Positions 18,008 to 26,082 of a stretch of 64,000 bases of DNA are shown in pieces. The stretch lies in assembly GCA_945877815.1 (NCBI GenBank), contig CAMDWJ010000022.1, forward strand, positions 1-64,000. The letters run 5' to 3'. The first letter of the stretch is position 1; each line of letters starts with the position of its first letter. A model generated the notes under the pieces. It made no database searches, had not been told where the DNA came from, and saw only the letters and a program-made list of their open reading frames with translations. The stretch comes from Caenispirillum bisanense (GTDB lineage: Bacteria; Pseudomonadota; Alphaproteobacteria; Rhodospirillales; UBA2165). A program made the translations under genes and the position numbers.

Positions 18008-18370
18008 ATGCTGGACAATACCACAGCACACAGCGATCGCACCGATGATGCGTTCGAAACCGACGATGCAATTTACTGTGCCGCCTGCATATATCTCGTA
18101 ACGCAACGCCGATGGCGCGTTGCCCGCCGCGAAGCGCATGAACATACCGTTTTCAATCCGGCCGGCCGCCTGTTCGACATCCTTTGTTTCAAGGAGGCGC
18201 CGGGCGCTTTGCCGCACGGCGAAGCATGTGGGGATTTCACATGGTTTCCGGGTTACCTCTGGAAGATTTCGACGTGCCATGGTTGCGGCACTCACATCGG
18301 TTGTCGTTTCGAGCGCGCCGACGTTTTTTTCGGTCTCATCAAGACCCGTCTCGTCGATCGTAAGACGTAG
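18008..18370 (+). CDS. Cereblon-like CULT-domain protein
   Basis: 120 residues forming a single CULT domain like MsCI4 of Magnetospirillum. The zinc site is complete: Cys24/Cys27 (YCAACIY) and Cys90/Cys93 (CHGCGTHIG). The segment HTVFNPAGRLFDILCF and FTWFPGYLWKI are diagnostic. In cereblon and MsCI4 three tryptophans form an aromatic cage that holds cyclic imides such as uridine-derived and thalidomide-type ligands. Here Trp79 and Trp85 are kept, but the third position is Cys99 (codon TGT at 18302), in HIGC instead of HIGW. Function of bacterial CULT proteins is not settled. It appears co-transcribed with the kinase. Confidence 0.85.
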   Translation: MLDNTTAHSDRTDDAFETDDAIYCAACIYLVTQRRWRVARREAHEHTVFNPAGRLFDILCFKEAPGALPHGEACGDFTWFPGYLWKISTCHGCGTHIGCRFERADVFFGLIKTRLVDRKT

Positions 18371-18429
18371 CCTTGCGGTCTTCCAGATGCTAGGGTCCGG
18401 GAAAATCTTAAACCCTGCGGGAGGGCCAC

Positions 18430-19629
18430 GTGAAAGTTTTCGTCTTCGACCTTCTTCCCTATAGTCAGAACGTCGAACATCTGAAAGTCGATGGCGAGCT
18501 TCCCCACCCGCTCCCCAAGCGTCATTTCGATCCCAAAGTCGCCGTTCAAACCTATGCCGAGCATCTCGATGCTTGGGAGGAATTGGACAAACTCGGTTTC
18601 GACGGTGTCGGCTTCAACGAGCATCATACGAGCCCGTACGGCCTGATGAATTCCCCGAACCTGATGGCGTCGGCGGCAGCGCAACGCACGAAAAATTTGA
18701 AACTCCTGATTTATGGCAACCTGCTGCCCATCCATCAGCCGTTGAGGCTCGCCGAGGAACTCGCGATGCTCGATTGCCTGTCGAACGGGCGTCTCGTTTC
18801 GGGTTTCGCGCGCGGCATCCCACGCGAATACAACGTGCACAATATCCCGCTTTCGGAATCGCGCCCTCGTTTCGAGGAAGCCTTCGAAATCGTTAAGAAG
18901 GCCTGGACCGAAGAATCCTTTTCCCATCAGGGCAAATTCTGGAGCTACAACAACGTCTCGATTTGGCCGCGCCCCGTGCAACAGCCACACCCGCCCGTCT
19001 GGGTACCAGTGACCGGCAGCCAAGAATCGATCGAATGGGCCGCCCGCAACAATATTCCGATCACGCCCGGTGCCGGATCGCCGGGATTGCGCGAGGACGT
19101 GATCCGCTATTACGGCAAATGCCTGCGCGCGGCGGGACATCGTATCACGCCTGGACATTTGAAGCTCAATCTCAACGCCTATGTCGCCGAGTCGAAAGCG
19201 CATGCCGTAAAGGAGGCCGGCCCATACACGCTTTATTTCAACCGTACCTTGTTCAGCCACGGCAATACGACCGAGACGAATATCAATCGCAAGGACGGCT
19301 ACGTCACCGACCATGCTTCGGACTATGTCCGTCCCGAAAACCGCCGCGCCGCATCGCGGCTGCGCGAGGATTTCCGCAACATGACGATGGAGGATGTCGC
19401 GCGACAGGCCGAAACCCAACCTTGGGGTACACCGGACGAAGTTCGTGAACGCATCATCCAGGCCGCCGATCACGCGGGCGCCGACACTGTTATATTAAGT
19501 CTCAACCGCGGCGCGATGCCGCAGGAGATGTTCCTCGAACAAATTCGCCGCATGGCGCGCGACGTTCTACCCGCCCTGCAGGCCCATCAAGTAACCCGCG
19601 TGCCCACCGACGAAGATGCCGTCGCCTAA
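18430..19629 (+). CDS. Luciferase-like (LLM class) flavin oxidoreductase
   Basis: 399 residues of the bacterial luciferase-like TIM-barrel family: GFDGVGFNEHHTSPYG near residue 60, then LDCLSNGRLVSGFARGI (flavin phosphate region) and PPVWVPVTGSQESIEWAA. These enzymes use reduced FMN from a separate reductase to oxidise substrates with O2; no reductase is adjacent. The start is GTG 18430, with GGGAGGG 6-12 bp upstream. The next gene follows 22 bp later and may be co-transcribed. The substrate is unknown. Confidence 0.85.
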   Translation: MKVFVFDLLPYSQNVEHLKVDGELPHPLPKRHFDPKVAVQTYAEHLDAWEELDKLGFDGVGFNEHHTSPYGLMNSPNLMASAAAQRTKNLKLLIYGNLLPIHQPLRLAEELAMLDCLSNGRLVSGFARGIPREYNVHNIPLSESRPRFEEAFEIVKKAWTEESFSHQGKFWSYNNVSIWPRPVQQPHPPVWVPVTGSQESIEWAARNNIPITPGAGSPGLREDVIRYYGKCLRAAGHRITPGHLKLNLNAYVAESKAHAVKEAGPYTLYFNRTLFSHGNTTETNINRKDGYVTDHASDYVRPENRRAASRLREDFRNMTMEDVARQAETQPWGTPDEVRERIIQAADHAGADTVILSLNRGAMPQEMFLEQIRRMARDVLPALQAHQVTRVPTDEDAVA

Positions 19630-19651
19630 GGCGGCTGCGGGACGAAACGAT

Positions 19652-20422
19652 ATGAGCGTTATCGTCGATCTCGTTGCGTTATATGAGGAAGCGGGTTTTA
19701 CGGTTCAATCGTCGCTGTCACCCGCGCATTTTCCCGGCCACAGCCTGGCGGAAATTCCCTTTACCTACCTGTTCGGACCGGACGGACAGATGTCCAAGGG
19801 CGGCGGCATCGCATTCGGCGAAATCGCATTTTTCGAAGCATTATGCGAACGCGTCCGCCCCCGCACGGTTTTTATCGTCGGCAACGCGTTCGGTTGGAGC
19901 ACTCTGGCCCTGGCTTTGATAAACCCGACCGCGCGGGTCGTCGCCATCGATTTGTGTCCCCGCCCGCAAGAAGAACGTGGCATCGAGGTGACCAATGCCC
20001 TGGCACGGCGCGCGGGCCTCGATGTCCGCGCGATCAAGGGGAAGAGTCCTGACGACGTATCGGCGATCTGCACGCGGGAATTCGACGGCCCGGTCGATCT
20101 GGTTTTTATCGACGGCGGCCATACGCCCGAACAGCAATCGCTGGATTTCGCAGCATGTCGCCGCGTCGCGTCCACCGATTGCGTTTATACCTTCCACGAC
20201 GTCGTCAATTTCGGCCTGACCGGAAGTTTTGTCGAAATCGCGCAAACCCCGGGAATCGCCGCGTCCTTACTAATGCGGACCCCATCGGGAATGGGGCTTT
20301 GTTATCCGGCGAGCCGCGTCACGGCGCTCGAACCCCTCGTGCGAGCATTTACCGAACACCATGAACGTGTCCAGGCGCTTCGGGCCAGCGGCGGCGAAAC
20401 GCCCAGGCGCGAGAAGCTATAG
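19652..20422 (+). CDS. Class I SAM-dependent methyltransferase
   Basis: 256 residues from ATG 19652. A Rossmann methyltransferase pattern of the Methyltransf_24 type: VFIVGNAFGWSTLALALI (motif I region), ARVVAIDLCPRP (acidic end of strand 2) and VDLVFIDGGHTPEQQSLDF. Family members often act on cell-surface sugars or small metabolites. It follows the luciferase-like gene closely. An upstream start at 19616 would overlap that gene by 14 bp. The substrate is unknown. Confidence 0.7.
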   Translation: MSVIVDLVALYEEAGFTVQSSLSPAHFPGHSLAEIPFTYLFGPDGQMSKGGGIAFGEIAFFEALCERVRPRTVFIVGNAFGWSTLALALINPTARVVAIDLCPRPQEERGIEVTNALARRAGLDVRAIKGKSPDDVSAICTREFDGPVDLVFIDGGHTPEQQSLDFAACRRVASTDCVYTFHDVVNFGLTGSFVEIAQTPGIAASLLMRTPSGMGLCYPASRVTALEPLVRAFTEHHERVQALRASGGETPRREKL

Positions 20423-20547
20423 TGCGGGGACACTTTCCCTCTTCACAACGACATGCCTTCGGCGGGATAATGCCGACGACGAGCCGAATTTCGGCGTCAT
20501 AAGAAACAGAACGGCTAAACGAGCGTAAAAGCACTAGGGGAGACATT

Positions 20548-20982
20548 ATGTATTCAAGGAATAAACTCATTGTTGCCGGGATCGTCGTCGTGTTTGTCGG
20601 CGTCGGCGCGATGTACACCTTTGAGGTCGGTCCATTCAAAGTCGCGCAGGACGCGGCGTCAGACGCGTTACGCAAGGCATTCGCAGGCAATACCATCAGT
20701 TACTCCGGCAAGGGACGCGGCGGAAATACGACAATTTATTACGGGCCCGACGGTCGGATGAAGGCGGTTACCGCCACGGTCTCCTCGCCCCTCGAAGGGA
20801 CTTGGCGTACCAAGGCGCCCGGCCAGTTCTGCCAGCGCTACGACGGCCGCGACGAATCCTGCAACAAGGTTTCGCTCGATAAAGAGGTCGCCAAATTTCA
20901 CAACGACGACGGTAAACTGCAATTCGAGGCCAAGATCCTCCAGGGCGATCAGGTCAAAATGCCCGAACCCAGGAAAAAATAG
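20548..20982 (+). CDS. Membrane-anchored hypothetical protein (DUF995-like)
   Basis: 144 residues. A single N-terminal hydrophobic segment (LIVAGIVVVFVGVGAMYTF) anchors or exports a small soluble domain. That domain has the pattern FAGNTISYSGKG...IYYGPDGRMKA, GTWRT...CQRY, ESC, NDDGKLQF, which recalls the DUF995-type periplasmic proteins, with two cysteines that could form a disulfide. GGGGAG precedes the ATG. A strong terminator lies 30 bp downstream. Confidence 0.65.
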   Translation: MYSRNKLIVAGIVVVFVGVGAMYTFEVGPFKVAQDAASDALRKAFAGNTISYSGKGRGGNTTIYYGPDGRMKAVTATVSSPLEGTWRTKAPGQFCQRYDGRDESCNKVSLDKEVAKFHNDDGKLQFEAKILQGDQVKMPEPRKK

Positions 20983-21011
20983 CCGCTTCTCGATTGCGTC
21001 GATCGAACCCG

Positions 21012-21043
21012 AAAGGCCCGCACCCAGCGCGGGCCTTTTTTTT
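21012..21043 (+). terminator. Rho-independent terminator
   Basis: A perfect 10-bp stem AAAGGCCCGC/GCGGGCCTTT with a 7-base loop, followed by a run of T (21036-21043). It ends the transcript of the membrane-anchored protein. Confidence 0.9.
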
Positions 21044-21071
21044 GGCCGATATCCGGACCGCCTTGGCGGGC

Positions 21072-21128
21072 AAAAAAAGCGGCGTCGCGATGGATATCGA
21101 GACGCCGCAAGGTCACTGGGGTGTACGC
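21072..21128 (-). ncRNA. Putative small RNA, copy 1
   Basis: Predicted ~57-nt transcript on the minus strand. It starts 7 nt after a -10 box and begins GCGUACACCCCAGUGACCUU, unpaired and C-rich. It then folds into an 8-bp stem GCGGCGUC/GACGCCGC (21101-21108 with 21079-21086) with an inner CGAT/ATCG helix and a GGAT-derived loop, followed directly by U7 (21078-21072). This is a complete sRNA unit: promoter, short body and intrinsic terminator. A second copy lies 275 bp away with a compensatory base-pair change in the stem. The unpaired C-rich stretch could pair with purine-rich ribosome-binding sites. No known family is recognised. Confidence 0.6.
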
Positions 21129-21134
21129 ACGCGA

Positions 21135-21162
21135 ATACTAAGATAGATTCGTAATTGGTCAA
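21135..21162 (-). promoter_or_regulatory. Sigma70-like promoter of sRNA copy 1
   Basis: On the minus strand TTGACC (21162-21157), a 16-bp spacer and TAGTAT (21140-21135). The ~75 bp upstream (to ~21237) is very AT-rich, like an UP element. The same hexamers and spacing recur at copy 2. Confidence 0.6.
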
Positions 21163-21345
21163 TATAGATTCATCAATCTGGGATTTTTTATTCGTTTTTA
21201 TTTTATTTTTATTTAAATAAAGTTTGGGAAAATATTGGATAAAAATTGAAATAAAAGCCGCGTACGATAGGTTCTGAAGCCCCGGCCTTATGAGGCATTC
21301 GTTGCCGTACCGAGGATCCGTTTGATCTGCGAGGAGCGCACGCAC

Positions 21346-21403
21346 AAAAAAAGGCGGCGCCACGATGGATATCGGGGCGCCGCAAGGCCACTGGGGTGTA
21401 CGC
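21346..21403 (-). ncRNA. Putative small RNA, copy 2
   Basis: Same architecture as copy 1: predicted 58-nt minus-strand RNA with the identical 5' end GCGUACACCCCAGUG, stem GCGGCGCC/GGCGCCGC (21376-21383 with 21354-21361), the same inner CGAT/ATCG helix, and U7 (21352-21346). Compared with copy 1, a T-A pair in the stem is C-G here, so base pairing is preserved while sequence changes, which is evidence that the RNA hairpin is under selection. The wider duplicated blocks are about 21072-21237 and 21346-21512. Confidence 0.6.
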
Positions 21404-21409
21404 GATCGA

Positions 21410-21437
21410 ATACTACGATGTATTCGTACAGCGTCAA
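21410..21437 (-). promoter_or_regulatory. Sigma70-like promoter of sRNA copy 2
   Basis: On the minus strand TTGACG (21437-21432), 16-bp spacer, TAGTAT (21415-21410), with an AT-rich upstream tract to ~21512. The spacer sequence differs from copy 1 while both hexamers are kept. Confidence 0.6.
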
Positions 21438-21581
21438 TATAGATTCTTAATTCCGCAACTTTTTATTTGTTTTTATTTTACATTTATTTGAATAAACATT
21501 CGATAAAATTTTAAGTAACCCGACGCCGAAAGGCGCCCCCAGCAAAGCCGGAGCCTCGTCTGTCGGTCGCGGACGTGATGC

Positions 21582-22439
21582 TCAGTGAAGCGCGTCGATG
21601 TGGGATTTAGCCGCCAGCGCGCTGATCGCTTCCATGCTGAAGCGGCGCAATTTTAGATCCTTCAACAGATCGATCTCAATGACCTGTTCGGGTTCGAGAT
21701 GCTGGGCGAGCAAGGTTTCAGCGAAGCGAATCAGATCGCGCGTCTGACCCGGATAGGCGAGCACGTTGCTCAGCAGCTCGCGGCGGATCAGCGTTGGGAA
21801 TTTGAGGATTTCGAGGGTCAACAGCTTTTTGACCGAGATCGGGATTCGCATCGAACGATACATGGTATCGAGCGCAAACGAATAAATCCCGAAATCGAGC
21901 TGGCCTGCGACGTCACGAGTGAAGGAACGGAACTCGTCGATGAAGGAGCTGGCAGGTATCTGGCCGTCCAACAGGCGCCGCACCACCGCCAGGAACTGGC
22001 GATAGCGCCGCCGCGCCGGGGTAACCCGGCTGCCGAGTTCGGCTTCAAGGGCGCGGATTTCGGCCGCGCGGAAGCGTTTTTCGATCAGCGAGGCGGCCGA
22101 CTGCTTCACGTCGGGCGACAGGGTCTGCTCGGCGATCAAATGGAACAGGCGCTCGAACTTGTCACGCTGCTTGGTCGTCATTCCCTCGACTGACCCACCG
22201 AGCGGCACCAGCGCCGCCATGCCGACGAGCGGGTCGTGCGAATAGATGGCGGCGACGGCCGAGGCCTCGTTGATGATGTCGCCCTTGCGGAAATCGTCGG
22301 TGATGACGAAGCGATCGTTCGAGGCAACGGTCAAATAACGACCGAGCTTGGCGCAGGCGATGAAATGGTCGGCGAGATCATAATCCCGGCCCTCGCGGTC
22401 GGAGGCGAGTTCGATGCCCTGCGTCTCCGCCAACTCCAT
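21582..22439 (-). CDS. Hypothetical protein, mostly helical
   Basis: 285 residues, no signal peptide. The N-terminal part (VASNDRFVITDDFRKGDIINEASAVAAIYSHDPLVGMAALVPLGG) looks like an alpha/beta domain. The rest is helical and charged, with KFERLFHLIAEQTLSPDVKQSAASLIEKRF and ISVKKLLTLEILKFPTLIRREL. I do not recognise the family. It is monocistronic: the sRNA pair lies downstream and a ~160-bp AT-rich gap upstream, where GTTAA-N5-TTAAC (22548-22562) is a possible operator. Confidence 0.65.
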   Translation of the reverse strand: MELAETQGIELASDREGRDYDLADHFIACAKLGRYLTVASNDRFVITDDFRKGDIINEASAVAAIYSHDPLVGMAALVPLGGSVEGMTTKQRDKFERLFHLIAEQTLSPDVKQSAASLIEKRFRAAEIRALEAELGSRVTPARRRYRQFLAVVRRLLDGQIPASSFIDEFRSFTRDVAGQLDFGIYSFALDTMYRSMRIPISVKKLLTLEILKFPTLIRRELLSNVLAYPGQTRDLIRFAETLLAQHLEPEQVIEIDLLKDLKLRRFSMEAISALAAKSHIDALH

Positions 22440-22599
22440 ACCCGTACTCCCGTAAATCCGTCACATCGCAACGCAGGTGCCCACACTACTGCCCTGTGCA
22501 AGACGGCGCCATATGAGGGCTTCCACATAAGGCAACACATCACCTCAGTTAATTATTTTAACCATCTGAAATAAAACAATTTTTTGACATTTAAATTTC

Positions 22600-23577
22600 T
22601 CAGAAAATGGATTCAAAGCGGCGCCGGATTTCGGCCGCAACGTCGCGTGCGGAGTTCAGCGCGGGGTGAGTCCATGTATCGATTCGCCCCTCGAAGCGGC
22701 GCACGTAGCCGTCCGCGATAAGATCGCCATGCAAACGCTCGTGTTTGACGGTCACGAATCCGGACGGGGCAAAGAGATAGACCGGCTGGGTGCCCGAACA
22801 GGCCTCGCTCAGCATCGACACCGAATCTCCGGTGACGATCAGGGCGTCGGCTAGAGTGAGGAACGCGAGATAGGGATTGTCCCCGCCCGCCCCCCAGCGA
22901 TGGACGAGCGCCGGGGCGAGCCCAACCTCGGCGATGCCGGCGATGACACCCTCGAACGCCGCTCCTGTCCGCGGGCTCGAGGTGACGGCGAGACTCCCGC
23001 CGATGCTCCGCGCCGCGCGGGCGGCATCGGCGCCGAGTCGGTGTGCTTCGGCGATGCGGAACGGGCGGCGCCGTGTCGCCCCGCCCAGAACGAGTCCGAT
23101 CACCGGTCGCGCGAAGGCGGCGAAGCGATCCTCCCAGTCGGCGCGGGCGGTGATGCGCGCGGCCTCGGTGACGCCGTGCGGCGCCCCCATCATCTGCAGC
23201 AGGTTGGGCCCAGTCTTGCCGTCGTGACGCGGGATCGCGATCAGGTCGAAATCGCCCGCCCCGGCCCTGCCGGGATACATGATTTGCACGAGCTTCGTGA
23301 GCCCACGGCTTTGGCGTTTGATCCAGCGCGCGGGCGCCCCGGCGCGGCGTCCAGCCGCAATCACCAGGTCCGGCCAGGGCGGCGTGAGCCGGGCCGCCGT
23401 TTGCGCCGTCATGCCGAGCCGACTCGCCCCCAGCAGCGCGTTCGGCAGGCGCGACAAGGGACTATGGCCGATATCCTTGATCTCGTAGGGCAGGCCGAGC
23501 GCCTCGGCGACGCCAAGCGCCTGATTGGCGGTTCCCCGGCGTTCGTCGGCCAGAACCCAGATCAGCGGAGCGGTCAT
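22600..23577 (-). CDS. ELM1/GtrOC1 family protein (DUF1022)
   Basis: 325 residues of the mitochondrial-fission-ELM1-like family: WVLADERRGTANQALGVAEALGLPYEI at the start, VIAAGRRAGAPARWIK, and near the end ADALIVTGDSVSMLSEACSGTQPVYLF, a glycosyltransferase-B-like nucleotide-sugar binding pattern. It is common in alphaproteobacteria beside cell-envelope genes; the biochemical role is not established, though a glycosyltransferase fold is likely. It follows the sulfotransferase stop by 32 bp, so the two are probably co-transcribed. Confidence 0.85.
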   Translation of the reverse strand: MTAPLIWVLADERRGTANQALGVAEALGLPYEIKDIGHSPLSRLPNALLGASRLGMTAQTAARLTPPWPDLVIAAGRRAGAPARWIKRQSRGLTKLVQIMYPGRAGAGDFDLIAIPRHDGKTGPNLLQMMGAPHGVTEAARITARADWEDRFAAFARPVIGLVLGGATRRRPFRIAEAHRLGADAARAARSIGGSLAVTSSPRTGAAFEGVIAGIAEVGLAPALVHRWGAGGDNPYLAFLTLADALIVTGDSVSMLSEACSGTQPVYLFAPSGFVTVKHERLHGDLIADGYVRRFEGRIDTWTHPALNSARDVAAEIRRRFESIF

Positions 23578-23609
23578 GGAAGGTGCGTCTCGATCATGCG
23601 ATCCGGACG

Positions 23610-25250
23610 CTAGCGTAAATGGTCGAGCAGCGGTCCAAGAAATTGGCGATAGGCGCGCCAGCGGCCCACCGAGGACGCATAGATCGGCTTACGCACCTGC
23701 CATTTGGAGGCCGAGCGCACGACCCCCCTGGCTTTGTGGAAGTCGAGGCAGGCCGCGTCCCAACCCAAGCCGACGAAATCGGTCAGCCGCCGGGCCTGGG
23801 CCTCCGGGTCGGCCACCAGAGCCTCGTAATCGACCTCGATCATCGTGCCCGTGGGCAAGGTAGCGCGCCAATGGGCCATGAGACGGAGGTAATCGGCGAT
23901 ATAGCCGCCGATATGGTCGAGATCGCACGACCAGGCGTGCGGCAGCACGAAATTCTGGGTGAAACAGGACAGCCCGACATCGTACAGGTCGCGCCGGCAA
24001 TGGATGATCCTGGCACCCGGTAGCAACCGCGCGATGGTGCCAAGATGCAGGAAGTTGAAAGGCGTCTTGTCGATCACCATGTGCGCACCGTTTGAACGCG
24101 CCAGCGCTTGTTCGAGATAGGTGCGCGCCAGCGCGGGGCCGTCGCCGCCATTCGCGGCCTCGGCTAGGAGCGCGATATCGTCGCGCTCGCCGATACCCCG
24201 CGCGTCAGGATGCGCGCCCAGAATCTGTTCGATCAGGGTCGTACCCGAGCGCGGCAGGCCGACCACAAAGATAGGGCCGCGATCGGCAGGTGCCGCGGCA
24301 TCGACCGTGAAACCGACCGGAAAGTCGCGGATCAGCCCGTCGATTAGGGCCGCATGGCGGGCCGGGTCGAACCCTTTGCCGACGCGTTCGAGCGATGCCT
24401 TGCGCAGACTGTTACCCTGCTGGAAATCGCTGAAGGCGCGCGCCATCTTGCCGTGCCGCTCGGCTGCCAGGGCGAGCACGAAATAGAGCTTGATGCGCTG
24501 GTCGTCGCTGAGCCGGCCGCTGTCTGCCAGGCGCACCAGGCGTTCGGCATCGGCACGGCCGAGTTCGAGGGCCCCCGCCGCCGATAGAGCGTACCAGGCC
24601 TCGACATTGTTGGGGTCGATCTCGACCGCCTTGCGCAACGCGAAGATCGCGCCGGCGGTCTGGCCGACATCGGAGCGCAGGATACCGAGATTGACGTGCG
24701 CCTCGGCCGAGTGCGGCGCTACCGAGATCGCGCGCTCGAGCAGAGCCTCGGCTTCGTCGAACCGGTCGGACATCGAACAGAGCGCGGCGAGGTTGATCAT
24801 CGATTGGATATGGCGCGGATCGAGGGTCAGTACCCTCACGAAAGCCGCCTCGGCCTCGGCCGCGCGGCGCTGAACGCTGAGGATCGTGCCCAGCGAATGC
24901 AGCGCCGGGATATAGTCGGTATCGATGGCGAGTGCGGCGCGGCAGACCCGTTCGGCATCGTCGAGCCGTCCGAGCGAGCGCAGCACAACGGCATGATTGG
25001 CGTGCGCCACCGCATTGTTGGGATCGTGCTCGGCGGCCGAGCGCATCGCGCGTTCGGCCTCGTCGAGCCGGCCTTGCCCGGCCAGTGCGTGGCCCATCGC
25101 GACGATAACTTGCGTCTGGTCGAGATTGGGTTCCTTGGATTCGGACCGGCGAAGCGCGCGGCGGTAGAACTTCACCGCCTCGGCGAGTTCGCCCGAACGA
25201 TGCAGGGTGACCGCGCGCCGGACGAGGTCGGCGGCTTCATCGGCGCGCAC
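23610..25250 (-). CDS. TPR-sulfotransferase
   Basis: About 546 residues. Seven or so TPR units occupy the N-terminal half (ALAGQGRLDEAERAMRSAAE, NHAVVLRSLGRLDDAERVCR and so on). The C-terminal half is a PAPS-dependent sulfotransferase with the 5'-phosphosulfate loop VVGLPRSGTTLIEQILGAHPD at ~325 and the 3'-phosphate motif IIHCRRDLYDVGLSCF. It likely sulfates a surface glycan or protein tyrosine. Start is uncertain: GTG 25250 leaves a 141-bp divergent gap to pyrE; ATG 25376 would add an unconserved leader and leave only 15 bp. The frame open to 26141 is antisense to pyrE. Confidence 0.8.
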   Translation of the reverse strand: MRADEAADLVRRAVTLHRSGELAEAVKFYRRALRRSESKEPNLDQTQVIVAMGHALAGQGRLDEAERAMRSAAEHDPNNAVAHANHAVVLRSLGRLDDAERVCRAALAIDTDYIPALHSLGTILSVQRRAAEAEAAFVRVLTLDPRHIQSMINLAALCSMSDRFDEAEALLERAISVAPHSAEAHVNLGILRSDVGQTAGAIFALRKAVEIDPNNVEAWYALSAAGALELGRADAERLVRLADSGRLSDDQRIKLYFVLALAAERHGKMARAFSDFQQGNSLRKASLERVGKGFDPARHAALIDGLIRDFPVGFTVDAAAPADRGPIFVVGLPRSGTTLIEQILGAHPDARGIGERDDIALLAEAANGGDGPALARTYLEQALARSNGAHMVIDKTPFNFLHLGTIARLLPGARIIHCRRDLYDVGLSCFTQNFVLPHAWSCDLDHIGGYIADYLRLMAHWRATLPTGTMIEVDYEALVADPEAQARRLTDFVGLGWDAACLDFHKARGVVRSASKWQVRKPIYASSVGRWRAYRQFLGPLLDHLR

Positions 25251-25391
25251 TTCGGCGAGCGGGCGCGACAGGCTGAGTTCGGTTGAAATGGACCACCACC
25301 TTCGGCGCGAAATGCACCCCTCCCCCGGTTTGCCAGGGGAAACGAATTTGCCTAAACAAGAGCCGGACTTTGGCATGGGGCGAGATAAAGA

Positions 25392-26072
25392 ATGGTAAAT
25401 GCGCAAACCTCTTCCGCGGGCGAGGAAACCGCGCGCATTCTCATCGAAATCAAGGCCGTCAATTTCCGCCCGAACGAGCCCTACAAGCTGACCGCCGGCT
25501 GGATGAGCCCCGTTTATATCGATTGCCGCAAGCTGATCTCGTTCCTGCCGCAGCGCCGCCGCGTCGTCGAATTGGGCGCCGAATTGCTCCGCAAGAACGT
25601 CGATATGAACAAGGTCGATCTGGTGGCGGGCGGCGAGACCGCCGGCATTCCCTACGGCGCCTGGTTCTCCGAGGCGCTCGACAAACCCATGCTCTATATC
25701 CGCAAGCAGCCCAAAGGCTTCGGCCGCGGCGCCCAGATCGAGGGCGACATGCCGGAGGGCAGCCACATTTTGCTGGTCGAGGATCTCGCCACCGACGGCG
25801 GCAGCAAGGTCAATTTCGTCAATGCGATCCGCGCCGGCGGCGCCACCGTCAGCGACATCTTTGTCGTCTTCTTCTACGGCGCCTTCCCGGGTGCGGACGA
25901 AGCGATGGCCAAGATGGGCACCAAGCTTCATTACTTGGCGACCTGGACCGACGTTCTCGCGGCTGCTGAAAAGGGCGGCTATTTCACGCCGGACGCCATC
26001 GCCGGCGTGCGCGAGTTCCTCAAAGATCCTGTCGGCTGGTCCGCCCAACGCGGCGGCCGCGACAAACTCTAG
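25392..26072 (+). CDS. pyrE: Orotate phosphoribosyltransferase
   Basis: 226 residues. The PRPP-binding loop HILLVEDLATDGGSK is intact, as are LTAGWMSPVYIDCRKLISF near the N terminus and the catalytic-loop region RKQPKGFGRGAQIEG. It makes orotidine 5'-monophosphate from orotate and PRPP in pyrimidine synthesis. It is the long alphaproteobacterial form. A small membrane-protein gene follows immediately. Confidence 0.95.
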   Translation: MVNAQTSSAGEETARILIEIKAVNFRPNEPYKLTAGWMSPVYIDCRKLISFLPQRRRVVELGAELLRKNVDMNKVDLVAGGETAGIPYGAWFSEALDKPMLYIRKQPKGFGRGAQIEGDMPEGSHILLVEDLATDGGSKVNFVNAIRAGGATVSDIFVVFFYGAFPGADEAMAKMGTKLHYLATWTDVLAAAEKGGYFTPDAIAGVREFLKDPVGWSAQRGGRDKL

Positions 26073-26082
26073 GGGAACCCCC

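Noticed and set aside
21072-21108. Reading the hairpin as a plus-strand terminator of the gene ending at 20982
   Set aside because: The A-run lies before the hairpin on the plus strand; the U-run follows only on the minus strand. The plus-strand gene already has its own terminator at 21012.
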